Virus record (IMG/VR): IMGVR_UViG_3300018077_000001
Span: 1-56,530 of that record
Origin: a virus
Strand: one strand, 5' to 3'
Length of the DNA: 56,530 bases
Numbering within the stretch: position 1 is the first letter of the stretch; each line of letters starts with the position of its first letter. The position numbers were made by a program, and so were the translations under genes. The notes beneath the pieces were generated by a model. The model made no database searches. It saw only the letters and a list, made by a program, of their open reading frames with translations, and had not been told where the DNA came from. Positions 30,843-39,519 of the stretch are shown in pieces.

Positions 30843-31820
30843 CTAGATGCCCGTGGCGTGAACGATCCCGCTCTTGCCCGCCGCGTCCGACTTGACCCGC
30901 GGCACCATTGCGGCCATGACCTTGAATCGACCGACCATGCCGCCCATTTCGTTCCACTCGACGGTCACGATTTGCTGAGCGATCGCCAGATCAACCACGT
31001 CGCTTTGCAGCGAGCACAGGACGGCGGCCCCAGCCGCCAACCGATCGGAGGGCTTGAAGAAGCTCAGCATCGGCAGGTTTTCCAACACCCGGCGAATACC
31101 GCTCTGGCCCGAGCCATCGGTATGCACGGCACGCGCCTCGCCGTACTGCGTGCGGGCCACGTACAACCCGTACGGACCAAAGTACCCGTCCGCCTCGGCC
31201 TTCGAGATCATGCCGTTCACGTCGAGGTACACGTTGGTCAACGTGCCCCAGTCGGCTCCCGTGTGCAGGTTTCGATCGGGATGGTTGGTGAAGCCGTACA
31301 CCGTGTAACCACCGGTCGTGATGGCAACCCCATTCACCACCATGTCTTCCAGCGCGTCTCGCACCTTCCGGGCTGCGACCTGCGCCGAGGTCGTGTCGAG
31401 GCTGTCACCCAACCGCCGCGAGGCTTCGAGCCGCCGAATGTTGATCCGGTAATCCTTGTGCGTGATGGGCACCGGAACACCGGTCAGCGTGAACCCCGGC
31501 GTATCTTCCTCGCCGCCAGTTTCGCCACCCATATCGACGTTCGCCGCACTCATGTCCTGCAACTTCTCGAACTCGCTGATCAGCGTGCCCAAGCCGCCGA
31601 GCGGGTGCGTCAGGCCGGCCGCCTGAAGATCCGCGATGACGTTCAGCTGCTCACGGGCGACGTCGATCACCGCCGTGTCCAGCTCTTTCCACTCGTCCTT
31701 GCGAAGCAGCGCGTTGGTCCGAATCGAGGCAACCTTCAAGCCGCCAGCAAGAAACCGCGCAGGCGCTCCCCCGAAAAACGAGGCTGCCTGCGTCACCAAT
31801 GCGTTCGGATTCTGTGCCAT
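30843..31820 (-). CDS. major capsid protein, encapsulin-type HK97 fold
   Basis: 325 residues. It contains TNALLRKDEWKELDTAVIDV (about 35-54), PVPITHKDYRINIRRLEASR (about 116-135) and the C-terminal VEWNEMGGMVGRFKVMAAMV. These match encapsulin/linocin-like capsid proteins in order and spacing. The fold builds the icosahedral shell, and the family is shared with bacterial encapsulin nanocompartments. No delta-domain gene is separate; scaffolding is likely supplied by the protease fusion upstream. Confidence 0.85.
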   Translation of the reverse strand: MAQNPNALVTQAASFFGGAPARFLAGGLKVASIRTNALLRKDEWKELDTAVIDVAREQLNVIADLQAAGLTHPLGGLGTLISEFEKLQDMSAANVDMGGETGGEEDTPGFTLTGVPVPITHKDYRINIRRLEASRRLGDSLDTTSAQVAARKVRDALEDMVVNGVAITTGGYTVYGFTNHPDRNLHTGADWGTLTNVYLDVNGMISKAEADGYFGPYGLYVARTQYGEARAVHTDGSGQSGIRRVLENLPMLSFFKPSDRLAAGAAVLCSLQSDVVDLAIAQQIVTVEWNEMGGMVGRFKVMAAMVPRVKSDAAGKSGIVHATGI

Positions 31821-31850
31821 TGCCTATCTCTCCTTATCTCGATTTCAAGC

Positions 31851-32261
31851 TCAGGCGATACGGACCCGAGTCCGCTCAGCCGACCCACCCACCGTCTTCG
31901 CCTCTTCCGAATACGCGATGATCCTGCCGGTGGTAAAGATCTCCAAGTTCCCAGACCCACCCGACTGCAACGCGGTCCCAACCACCAGTACCGCGGCAGC
32001 CTCGACCCACGCGTTGATCAACGCACCCACGCTGGGAAAAACGAAACGCACCCGGTCGCCCGAGGCATACGCGTCGAGAATACCCTTGCCTTCGTCCGAA
32101 TTCTCGACCGCGAACATGATCGGGGCCGATGTGTCCGCCGCGGTTGCGTTGACCACGACGTTTGTAGTGCTGTAGTCAATCAGATGCCCCGGCGTGATCG
32201 CGCCTCCAGCTGGCCGCTCTGCGTAGAGCACATCACCCGCCAAAACCACAACGTTTGCCAT
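31851..32261 (-). CDS. capsid decoration/stabilisation protein
   Basis: 136 residues of beta strands starting MANVVVLAGDVLYAERP. This position between protease and capsid gene with a DUF2190-like beta layout is typical of head decoration or capsid-cement proteins. Low charge, Ala/Val-rich. Confidence 0.78.
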   Translation of the reverse strand: MANVVVLAGDVLYAERPAGGAITPGHLIDYSTTNVVVNATAADTSAPIMFAVENSDEGKGILDAYASGDRVRFVFPSVGALINAWVEAAAVLVVGTALQSGGSGNLEIFTTGRIIAYSEEAKTVGGSAERTRVRIA

Positions 32262-32287
32262 GTCAGTCTCCTAGTCGATGGCAGCGG

Positions 32288-33757
32288 TTAGCCCGCGCCG
32301 TCGTCTCTCCAACCGCGCTTCACGAAATCCATCTTCGGCGGTTCATTCTCGTCAACCTTCGGCGCGCGCGGGAACGTCCGACCGACGAAGTACGACGGGG
32401 CCAGCGATCGGGTCAACTTCTCCAGATGCTGCACCGTCATTCCCTTCAGCTCATCGTCGGTGAACTCGTTCCCCGTGCTGGCCTTGATCGCCACGATGAA
32501 CTCCGCCTTGGCCGCGTCTTCCTCGGCCTTCTGATTGGCCGACATGCCGGCAACGGCGGTTCCAATTCCCTCCAGCTTGGTCGCAAACGGCACAAACCAA
32601 GCGGGCACAGCCTCCAGCTCTTTCTTCTTCCGATCGGCCTCCTCTGCGGCCGCCTTCACGTCCGCCGCGGTCTTAGCGTCAGCCTCCGCCTTCAGCTTGG
32701 CCGCATCCGCGTCGGCCTTGATCTTGACCTCGGCTTCTGCCTTCTGCCGAGCGGCCTTCGCCTCTGGCGTTTCATCATCTTCGGGAGCCGCCAGACTTGC
32801 ATCGAGCGCCTGAAGGTCCTTGATCTCCCAAGCCTCCAGCGTCGCCGGCTCAAACTTGCACCGCTTGTTGGCGACGAGCTTCGCAATCAACTCTTTCTTT
32901 TCCACTGCTTTGCCTCCTATGGCAGCGTTGGCGATGAATTCGCCCAACGTCTCAAACGCCTTCACGATTTCCTTGCCATTCACACTGCTGCCCTCCTCTC
33001 GATCTTCATTCGTTCGTGGGATTCCGCACCCGTCCTTCCAAGAACACGCTCCCTCCTCATCCAGCAAGATCGCGGCGTGGTCTGGCCGAATGTTCCGCAC
33101 AATCCCCGAGAACTCCTTGCCCTCAAACTCGCCGCTCTCATCTTCGAGGTCAGAGAAATACGCGGCCGACACGTCGATTTGCTGTCCACCATGCAGTCGA
33201 TCCACCACCTCCTGAGCATCGCCGCCCATGACGGTCACGCGGTTCAGGTCGATCCACGCCTCCGCCCTCAGTCGCTTCCCATTGAAATCGGCGTTGTACA
33301 GACGACCGATCGTGAACTGTGCCTCGTTCTCAGGATCGTTGGCGCTGACATCATGGCCGTTCTTCTGCGGATGGCCGAGCGTGACCGGTATCCCATCCCA
33401 CGTCTCGACGTAGCGGCCAATCTCTTTCGCCGGCACTAGCAGATCATTCAGCACTCCCTCACGGATCAGCACCAGCGGGACCACCAGCCACTCCCGTCCC
33501 AAGTGCTTCACCTGCTGGAACTGTGCGGTCTGCTCAACCGCGAAACGCTGTGTCTTCATCTGCGACACAACGCCGTTGGCATTCTGAAACGCGAACCCCT
33601 CACACTTGTTGGTGTTCGGACTGGTAATCCGCGTGTCGCCCGCCATGCACCGGCTGAACGCGCTGTTCCAAACCGACACCCACTGCCGACGCTGACGCTC
33701 AGGCAGGCGCTTGACATTTTCGGGCAGGCTCGGGTCGTTAGGTCCGCTGAATGGCAT
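32288..33757 (-). CDS. ChaB-like + DUF2213 capsid protease/scaffold fusion
   Basis: 489 residues in three parts. A ChaB-like N-terminus (1-40: SLPENVKRLPERQRRQWVSV). A DUF2213-type maturation protease (about 65-260), with REWLVVPLVLIREGVLND, GIPVTLGHPQ, and DHAAILLDEEGACS at its end. A long coiled-coil scaffold (about 300-440, alternating Ala/Lys/Glu), then a C-terminal tail ending KRGWRDD. In such phages the protein directs shell assembly and cuts itself out. No Shine-Dalgarno is visible; the start lies 6 bases after a T7 terminator tract. The N-terminal ChaB-like domain is a curious addition. Confidence 0.85.
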   Translation of the reverse strand: MPFSGPNDPSLPENVKRLPERQRRQWVSVWNSAFSRCMAGDTRITSPNTNKCEGFAFQNANGVVSQMKTQRFAVEQTAQFQQVKHLGREWLVVPLVLIREGVLNDLLVPAKEIGRYVETWDGIPVTLGHPQKNGHDVSANDPENEAQFTIGRLYNADFNGKRLRAEAWIDLNRVTVMGGDAQEVVDRLHGGQQIDVSAAYFSDLEDESGEFEGKEFSGIVRNIRPDHAAILLDEEGACSWKDGCGIPRTNEDREEGSSVNGKEIVKAFETLGEFIANAAIGGKAVEKKELIAKLVANKRCKFEPATLEAWEIKDLQALDASLAAPEDDETPEAKAARQKAEAEVKIKADADAAKLKAEADAKTAADVKAAAEEADRKKKELEAVPAWFVPFATKLEGIGTAVAGMSANQKAEEDAAKAEFIVAIKASTGNEFTDDELKGMTVQHLEKLTRSLAPSYFVGRTFPRAPKVDENEPPKMDFVKRGWRDDGAG

Positions 33758-33762
33758 CTATC

Positions 33763-33792
33763 AAAAAAACAGCCACCGGGGTCACCGGTGGC
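33763..33792 (-). terminator. intrinsic terminator/attenuator before the capsid operon
   Basis: An 8-bp stem GCCACCGG-CCGGTGGC (33772-33779 with 33785-33792) followed on the minus strand by TG and seven Ts (33769-33763). It ends 6 bases before the ATG at 33757. Confidence 0.9.
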
Positions 33793-33836
33793 AATCTCCG
33801 GGTTGCATGCCTGTACTACAGGTGCAGCCTGAACGT
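33763..33836 (-). ncRNA. candidate small RNA or attenuator leader (about 70 nt)
   Basis: Starts just after the promoter at 33869-33841 and ends at the terminator T-tract. It includes the hairpin CCTGTAGTACAGG (33822-33810) and the terminator stem. It could be a free small RNA, or a leader whose terminator must be overcome to express the structural genes below. Confidence 0.45.
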
Positions 33837-33840
33837 GCAA

Positions 33841-33869
33841 CTAATAGCACATCTTCGGGATCATGTCAA
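33841..33869 (-). promoter_or_regulatory. late structural promoter (sigma70-type)
   Basis: Minus strand: TTGACA (33869-33864), 17-bp spacer, TATTAG (33846-33841). The -35 box contains the stop of the gene at 33866. GTTGCA/TGCAAC dyad halves (33802-33807 and 33836-33841) flank the start region and could be an operator. Confidence 0.72.
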
Positions 33870-34093
33870 CTCGTAATCAGTCCTCCCGGCCGAGTTTCTG
33901 CTCGGGAAAGCAGCGTCTCGAACGGCACCTTCGGCGGTGTGAACAACTTGAACTTGCCGCACACATGACAGTGACATCCACCCTGCCGAATCAGGAAACG
34001 GCCATCATCGACGTAGACCGTGCCATCGCGTTCGACGAGCTGGCCGAGCACTGCGCCGCACGCATCGCACTCAAACGGGATTGATCGTCTCAT
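33866..34093 (-). CDS. small zinc-ribbon protein
   Basis: 75 residues. FECDACGAVLGQL (C9-x2-C12) and GGCHCHVCGKFKLF (C40, C42, C45) give one ribbon with a beta hairpin between. The last codons lie in the late promoter. Unknown role in the head region. Confidence 0.75.
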   Translation of the reverse strand: MRRSIPFECDACGAVLGQLVERDGTVYVDDGRFLIRQGGCHCHVCGKFKLFTPPKVPFETLLSRAETRPGGLITS

Positions 34094-34314
34094 CCCCGAT
34101 GCCCCTCTCGCCGGAAGAAGCTGCGGACTCGATCAAACAAGCCCCGCTTAGGCGGCCTAACGGCCGGAGTCGCCGGTGCTTGCCGAAACAGGGGCAGAAC
34201 CGGTCGGCCCTTGCGACTGCGACCTATCCGCTTCCGTTTCGGCCGGCTCACATCCTGCATATACTTCCGGCGCTGCATCCGCGGATGCTCAGACCTCGTT
34301 CGATACGACTGCAT
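34090..34314 (-). CDS. 74-residue highly basic protein
   Basis: Start MQSYRTRSEHPRMQRRKYMQ behind GAGGAGGGTGT; a longer frame upstream is a shadow. Arg/Lys-rich throughout, with PKRGLFDRVRSFFRR at the end. It could bind DNA or the capsid interior. It overlaps the morphogenesis gene by 26 bases. Confidence 0.62.
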   Translation of the reverse strand: MQSYRTRSEHPRMQRRKYMQDVSRPKRKRIGRSRKGRPVLPLFRQAPATPAVRPPKRGLFDRVRSFFRREGHRG

Positions 34315-35203
34315 ACACCCTCCTCTGGAAACCGAACAGCTCCTGTCCCAAGCCTTCGGGTATGACGGGCAGCCACGTGCAACGGCAGTGCGGATGGACA
34401 GGGATGATCCCCCGCGCCTTCTTGATCGTGAACACCTTGCCTTCGAGCGCCTCGCAGAGCGGACACACCAAATCATCCTGCGCGGTCAGAAACTCAGCCT
34501 TGCCCTCCACATCGGTCAAACCGAAGTCCTCGAACCGGTTCAGCGTTGCCTCTGAGTGCGCCCGCACTACCTCCGTGCGAGCCAACGTCAGCGCCCGACT
34601 CCGACCGATGCCATCCACCTGATCGCTCAGCCGCCTAGCCATTTCCTTCGGGCCAATGCCCTCCGCCATGCCCTGCACCAGCTGGCGGCCGATTGCCTGC
34701 GACATCGCTTCGGTGATGCCTTGCAGCTCCTCGAAGTTTCTACTGAACAACAGCCCGAGCGTCTCCGCATGCCGCGGAGCGTTGAACACCCCGAACAACT
34801 CCTGCGCTGGAATCCGCAACCCAGCTCGAACGAGTTTCTGATTGGCGCTCAGCACGCCCACTTCGTAGCTCGATCGGATATACACGTCCTGCCATGCCGC
34901 GTGCTTGACGACCCGCCGTCCCTTGCGTTCGATCACGCCCAACAGCTCCGAGTCCGTCGCCTGATCGAGCCAATCCATGAACGCCTCGGCCTTGGCCCCG
35001 CTGGTCGGGAAATCGAAACGCCGGGCTGGGCCTGTCCTGAACGCCAGCACAGCCTTGTCTCCGATGCCGAGGGCATCATTCGTTTCAATCGTCGTGCGAA
35101 TCAGGGACTTGACAACCCGGAACCTGCGGCTGGCGTCGCGCATGTACCTGCGACGGAGCATAACGGTTCGGGTCGGATCAACCTGATGAACGAGCAGCGC
35201 CAT
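34289..35203 (-). CDS. phage head morphogenesis protein (SPP1 gp7/Mu F-like)
   Basis: 304 residues. The C-terminal core LTLARTEVVRAHSEATLNRF (about 210-230), then CPLCEALEGKVFTIKKARGI (about 248-267) and PVHPHCRCTWLPV (about 269-281) is the hallmark of the family, including HPHCRC. It binds the portal and may be packaged inside the head. The ATG at 35203 overlaps the preceding stop (TGATG). Confidence 0.92.
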   Translation of the reverse strand: MALLVHQVDPTRTVMLRRRYMRDASRRFRVVKSLIRTTIETNDALGIGDKAVLAFRTGPARRFDFPTSGAKAEAFMDWLDQATDSELLGVIERKGRRVVKHAAWQDVYIRSSYEVGVLSANQKLVRAGLRIPAQELFGVFNAPRHAETLGLLFSRNFEELQGITEAMSQAIGRQLVQGMAEGIGPKEMARRLSDQVDGIGRSRALTLARTEVVRAHSEATLNRFEDFGLTDVEGKAEFLTAQDDLVCPLCEALEGKVFTIKKARGIIPVHPHCRCTWLPVIPEGLGQELFGFQRRVYAVVSNEV

Positions 35204-35580
35204 CAGACCAGCCAAACTTGGATATGCGCCTCGAACGTATCCGCGACCCCCAGCACTGTGTCATTACTGAACGACAGACGAAATCCCTGTGCAACGACGA
35301 GACCCAGAATGCGAAACGCGACTACTGTGTTCGCCACGATCGCTAGGTTCGCACCCAGCTGCGAAATCCGAGCGATCGCATCACTGTCTGTCCACAGAAT
35401 CCTCGGCTTCAGCGTCAACGCCGTCACCGTGGACGGGTGCTGCACCAACACCAGCAGCTCGTTATCCGGCTGGGGCGACACCCCGCTCGCAAGATCCGCA
35501 TTCCGTTCTGTGTTAGCCGCCGCGCTGTTCGGCCAGCTCAACTTCCCGTCAAAGATCTTTTCTCCAATACTTATCGGCAT
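35203..35580 (-). CDS. hypothetical virion protein, beta-rich
   Basis: 125 residues starting MPISIGEKIFDGKLSWP. A regular beta layout with VTALTLKPRILWTDSDA. It lies between portal and head morphogenesis genes. No family recognised; AGGAGGC precedes the start. Confidence 0.66.
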   Translation of the reverse strand: MPISIGEKIFDGKLSWPNSAAANTERNADLASGVSPQPDNELLVLVQHPSTVTALTLKPRILWTDSDAIARISQLGANLAIVANTVVAFRILGLVVAQGFRLSFSNDTVLGVADTFEAHIQVWLV

Positions 35581-35581
35581 G

Positions 35582-37009
35582 TCAGCCTCCTTCGGCCACA
35601 ACAGGTAACTTCAGTTCCTCGAGAAATTCGACGCTCTCTGGCGTCTCCGGCGACTCCTCAACTTCTTCTTCGACCTCTTGATCTATGTCACGCGTGGCTC
35701 CGATCAACCGCGGCAGGTAGACCTCAATGAATTTCGCCGGGTCAATGATCAGATCCACGGCTCCGGGCGGGGCCACGGCCGCAATCGCCTGTGCCGCCAA
35801 CGCTGCAACCGTAGTCTGGTCCTTCTCACTCAGCTCAAAGATTGGCTCCCACTCGATGCTGTACCCAGCCTCGTTCGTGGGCAACGGCAACGCACCCAGC
35901 CGGATCAGCCGATCAATGAACGGCCTCAACATCATTGGCTCCGCGAAGTTTTCTCGCCGGCTGGCAACCGACCCGGCCCATGTCGCCTGATCGGTCGTGC
36001 TTGCCAACTCACCGCGTTCGGCACCGATCAGAATCCGCTGCGGGATTCCGGTCGACCCGGCGATCAGCGCAAGAATGGATTCCATCATGCCCTTCGGGTC
36101 AACCGCTTCTCCGCCCTCGAACTCGGCCTCCATGCCCTCCAGCTCCAAGATACGGCGGAACCCATGAACGAACTCCTCGATCTTGTCCAGCGTGACCTTA
36201 TCCTCGGGAAGTTCGTAATCTTCCTTGGCGGTCAGCACCAATCCCTTGTAGATCAGCCGCCAGAACGCCTCGGCTCCACCGCCGATTACCTTGTCCAGAT
36301 CCTGCAAGCGATTGAACACCGCCTCGAGTCGGGGCGTACCGTACACCTCATTCTCCAGCAAGCCCTCGGCCACGTGGATCACCCGACTCCAATGCACCAC
36401 CTGACTGCCGAGTGACGTGCCTTTCAGATCCTCACCAATATTGATCTTGTATTCAGAAACCGTGCCGTAGCGCGGGCTCGACGTGTTCTCTTCCAACCTC
36501 TCGACCGAGGCGGTTCCCTCGTCGTACGACGCGAGGAAGATCACATCGTCCGGGCTGTGCAAGCTGTTCTCGGCGGCCTCATCAGACAGCTTCGCTTCAC
36601 CCTTCATCCCGATCAGCAGCACCCCATAACGACCGATCCCCGCCAGACGATCAACCCGCTCCATGTAGTGAAACACATGCAGGCGTTTGACCAGTGCCTC
36701 CCATGCCTGCTCGAACGGCGTCTGTTCGATCTCAGAGTCTGGCTCCGGCTCCATATCACGAATGATGGGAGGGTCGCGCCATGTGTCCTGAGCCGGCAAA
36801 TCGACGATCCGTTTCGCCAAGTCCTGCCGCGCGTGCATACCCGCATACTTCCCGAAGCTGATCTCAGTCGGGTAGCCCAGCTCCTTATACAGATCACGCT
36901 CGCCGGCAAAACTCTTGCCCAACGCACCCGAGATAGCACCCCGCTGTTGCAGCACGCTGAGCACCTGCAACCCAACCCGCATCAACTCCTTCTCATTGCT
37001 TTTCGCCAT
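35582..37009 (-). CDS. portal protein (DUF1073 family)
   Basis: 475 residues. GYPTEISFGKYAGMHARQDL and IVDLPAQDTWRDPP near the start are family markers, as are STGIPQRILIGAERGELAST (about 323-342) and RENFAEPMMLRPFIDRLIRL (about 355-374). The portal is the dodecameric ring for DNA entry and exit. The acidic C-terminus (EVEEEVEESPETPESVEF) is exposed. Some databases name relatives Acb1 because of a shared N-terminal region; I see no reason to call this an anti-CBASS enzyme. Confidence 0.92.
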   Translation of the reverse strand: MAKSNEKELMRVGLQVLSVLQQRGAISGALGKSFAGERDLYKELGYPTEISFGKYAGMHARQDLAKRIVDLPAQDTWRDPPIIRDMEPEPDSEIEQTPFEQAWEALVKRLHVFHYMERVDRLAGIGRYGVLLIGMKGEAKLSDEAAENSLHSPDDVIFLASYDEGTASVERLEENTSSPRYGTVSEYKINIGEDLKGTSLGSQVVHWSRVIHVAEGLLENEVYGTPRLEAVFNRLQDLDKVIGGGAEAFWRLIYKGLVLTAKEDYELPEDKVTLDKIEEFVHGFRRILELEGMEAEFEGGEAVDPKGMMESILALIAGSTGIPQRILIGAERGELASTTDQATWAGSVASRRENFAEPMMLRPFIDRLIRLGALPLPTNEAGYSIEWEPIFELSEKDQTTVAALAAQAIAAVAPPGAVDLIIDPAKFIEVYLPRLIGATRDIDQEVEEEVEESPETPESVEFLEELKLPVVAEGG

Positions 37010-37018
37010 GTGCCCTCC

Positions 37019-38293
37019 TTACCCTCTTACCCGCGCCCTGGCGCGTTTCCTGTCCGGCTCCAACGGCCCGAAGATCGCATTGGCCGCGCCGCGTAGCCCG
37101 TCGGTCAGGTGAAACTCGTTCTTCCGCTGAATGACCTCGGTCGGCTGCCCCATCTCGTCCAACTTCCTCTTATACGTCGCGATCTCATGCCGCAGACCCC
37201 GACAGTTTCGGGCGATCACCAAGCGCCCGGTCTGGAACAACTCAATCATACGTGAAATTCCAACTTCCACATCCCCCACTGGCGGCGGATGCACTTTGAT
37301 TCCTGATCGCGTCCAGTCCATTCGAGCCTGAATCTCGCTCAGCGACCCACCGTAATAGTCTACGTCCAACCCTGCATCGTGCACCTGCGTTCGATCAACG
37401 TGCTCCTGTGTTGATTTGCCACCACCCAAGTATTCGTCATACACGATCCACCTTTCCTCAGACGGATCTTCAGCCAACCACACCTGCGCGGTGTTCGCCC
37501 CGCCAAAGTCAACGCTGCATATCCGCTCCCAGCTGCGGTCAACGTCTTTCTCGTCCACCAGCATCGTCGCCTCGTCGAATGCACCCAAGATCAAACCGGC
37601 CGGCCGAGTCCACTCTGCCGCGTACCGCATTTGAAACCGCCATTCGGGAAGCGTCCGCTGCAACCGCAGATACTCGCGCTTCGGAAAGGATGGATTCAGC
37701 AAGCTCTGAAACGCCACCACCTCATAATCCTGATCGCCCTCAATCCACTTGTCGTACCACTCGGTCTTCAGCCAGCCCAGGTTGTAGATGCTGGTCGTCC
37801 CGAGCGCCCGACCCTCGTTCAACGCAAGCCGGGCCTGAATCGATTCCCAACTCGGATACGTCCACTCGTCTTGACCCAACTCATCCATCCACGCCGCCTT
37901 CGCTGTGATCGCCTCCAGACCCGAGGGCGATCGGACTGACAGCAGCACCACTCTCCCCCACATGCGATCGCTGGCCCGCTTCGCCCAAAACCGCCCCTGC
38001 TTGTCACATAGTTCAAGGATGGACGCTCCGGGCCAATACCTTGCCCGATGCTTGACATGCTCGAACCACGTTCGCATTTCGGGCAACATCTTGTACAGGA
38101 ACATGCGGAACGAGGTCGTGATCGCCAGATAGTCGTTGTCTCCACCGACCGCCGAGGCGGTCCGGTCAATCTCTCGCTCCAGCCAGATCGGGCCAAAGCT
38201 GGTCTTGCCACCCTGCGCACCAGCCAACATCAACACGAAACGCGCGTCTGAGTCCCAGACGCGCTCTTGACCTTCGTGCGGGTCGATCACCAA
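37019..38293 (-). CDS. terL: terminase large subunit
   Basis: Walker A AGAQGGKTS at residues 24-32 (from TTG 38293), Walker B-like AAWMDEL (about 138), and the nuclease start ICSVDFGGAN (about 257). The family packages DNA by ATP hydrolysis and cuts concatemers. The start is unclear: the frame stays open to 38443, but that part overlaps the small subunit and looks like a shadow; TTG 38293 or GTG 38290 gives a normal N-terminus, and a few more residues upstream are possible. Confidence 0.93.
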   Translation of the reverse strand: MVIDPHEGQERVWDSDARFVLMLAGAQGGKTSFGPIWLEREIDRTASAVGGDNDYLAITTSFRMFLYKMLPEMRTWFEHVKHRARYWPGASILELCDKQGRFWAKRASDRMWGRVVLLSVRSPSGLEAITAKAAWMDELGQDEWTYPSWESIQARLALNEGRALGTTSIYNLGWLKTEWYDKWIEGDQDYEVVAFQSLLNPSFPKREYLRLQRTLPEWRFQMRYAAEWTRPAGLILGAFDEATMLVDEKDVDRSWERICSVDFGGANTAQVWLAEDPSEERWIVYDEYLGGGKSTQEHVDRTQVHDAGLDVDYYGGSLSEIQARMDWTRSGIKVHPPPVGDVEVGISRMIELFQTGRLVIARNCRGLRHEIATYKRKLDEMGQPTEVIQRKNEFHLTDGLRGAANAIFGPLEPDRKRARARVRG

Positions 38294-38337
38294 CCGGCCC
38301 GAAGGCTCAACCCAGTACAGCTGCTTCGGAGCCGTGA

Positions 38338-38715
38338 CTACTTCGATTTCTTTGTCTTCCGCCTCATGACAATTTCCTTGATCGGAATACCGATCACGGG
38401 CACTCCACCTCCATCCAGCGCCTGCCCGAACTCCGACTTCCACCGCTCCTTGCCGCGGTTGATCAGGAAGAACCGCTGGGCCTGCACATTGCCGCCAACG
38501 GCAGTCACGAACAGCGCATCCTCGACGATCTCTGTTCTCAACTTCAACGCTTCGTCCACCCGCTCGCGGTATTCCTTGTTCCTCATCCGCTCCTTGAACT
38601 CACCCATCCGACTGACACCTATGGCTTTGCACGTCGCCGTGATCGTATTGCCGCCGTCCAGCAATTCGATGATCCTGTCCAATATCTCGGGCGTGAACTT
38701 CTTGCGGTTCGGCAT
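38338..38715 (-). CDS. terS: terminase small subunit
   Basis: 125 residues. An HTH (about 9-45: PEILDRIIELLDGGNTITAT then CKAIGVSRMGEFKERM) for site recognition, and FVTAVGGNVQAQRFFLINRG (about 67-86), the classic small-terminase helix. It recognises the genome and recruits TerL. GAGG precedes the ATG at 38715. Confidence 0.88.
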   Translation of the reverse strand: MPNRKKFTPEILDRIIELLDGGNTITATCKAIGVSRMGEFKERMRNKEYRERVDEALKLRTEIVEDALFVTAVGGNVQAQRFFLINRGKERWKSEFGQALDGGGVPVIGIPIKEIVMRRKTKKSK

Positions 38716-38766
38716 CGAGCCTCGCATTAAGCCAGGGTCAACTTTGTCAACGACGGCTGCTCACTG

Positions 38767-39519
38767 CTACGTGACCTTTTCGGTCGGGAGACTCCACACT
38801 CGATCGACGCGAACCTTCAGCCTCAGCGTCGTCTTCGTGCGGGTGAAATGCAGATACTTGCCCCACTTCTTCTTCAGATAGTCCAGCTCGAACTCCTCCC
38901 GCTTGCTGGAACGAACCACCGAGTTTCCCCCAATCCTACCCGTCCGATCGTGGACGAACGAGATCCGATTCTCGATCCAGACTACCCGATGCTTCATCAG
39001 CGTTTGCAAACAGTAGTCAATATCGGCCCTGAGCAACAGGTTCGGGTCGTAGCGGACAGTCCTTCCCACGATGCCAATAACCCCGCCCGTCCAGCTCGAC
39101 AGCAGGAACGGACTCTGCGGCCTGAACTTCCGAACGTCCCATGCCTGATTGAACCCGAACACAGCCGTACCCACGTCCGCGGCACATTGGGCGGCAGTTT
39201 CAACCACCAACCGAATGCTGCTGGTCAACGTGATCTTCCGATACATCAGCCCGGGGAGGCTCAACATGGCAGAAACGTCATCATCCACCATGCAGATCCG
39301 CTCGTCCTCGAAGTTGTCAAGAACCCATTGTCTCAGCGGGGCAATTCCCACCACATCGTCCGGATGGGTGATGATCTCAGACCCCGGACAGGCGGCCGCG
39401 TACGCCTTCGCTTCGCTCTCACCCACGCACAGCGTCGCGTCGGGAAAGAGTTTCAACGCCTTCTTCTTCACGAGGGCCTGACGCTCCCTCGAGACGATCA
39501 CTACCCGGACTTGGTTCAT
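38767..39519 (-). CDS. TAGT-like glycosyltransferase (DNA hypermodification candidate)
   Basis: 250 residues. The N-terminus RVVIVSRERQALVKKKALKL is followed by LCVGESEAKAYAAACPG, HPDDVVGIAPLRQWVLDN (about 52-69) and ICMVDDDVSAM (about 75-85). The DDD metal/sugar-nucleotide site and layout fit TET-associated glycosyltransferases, which add sugar to modified bases in phage DNA. The gene overlaps the ParB-domain gene by four bases and sits next to terminase, the usual place. No TET oxygenase or cytosine methyltransferase is evident, so the substrate is uncertain. Confidence 0.65.
   Translation of the reverse strand: MNQVRVVIVSRERQALVKKKALKLFPDATLCVGESEAKAYAAACPGSEIITHPDDVVGIAPLRQWVLDNFEDERICMVDDDVSAMLSLPGLMYRKITLTSSIRLVVETAAQCAADVGTAVFGFNQAWDVRKFRPQSPFLLSSWTGGVIGIVGRTVRYDPNLLLRADIDYCLQTLMKHRVVWIENRISFVHDRTGRIGGNSVVRSSKREEFELDYLKKKWGKYLHFTRTKTTLRLKVRVDRVWSLPTEKVT

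Noticed and set aside
32255-33439. A 394-residue plus-strand frame antisense to the capsid protease
   Set aside because: Low-complexity reverse reading of the coiled-coil scaffold region.
34556-35608. A 350-residue plus-strand frame antisense to the morphogenesis gene
   Set aside because: No recognisable domain, and the minus frame carries the HPHCRC family motif.
35582-37009. Anti-CBASS (Acb1) function for the portal gene
   Set aside because: The length, gene order and late motifs are those of a DUF1073 portal; the shared database name does not show nuclease activity.
38294-38443. N-terminal extension of the large terminase to the ATG at 38443
   Set aside because: The extra residues overlap the small-terminase gene and read like a shadow (GWRWSARDRYSDQ).
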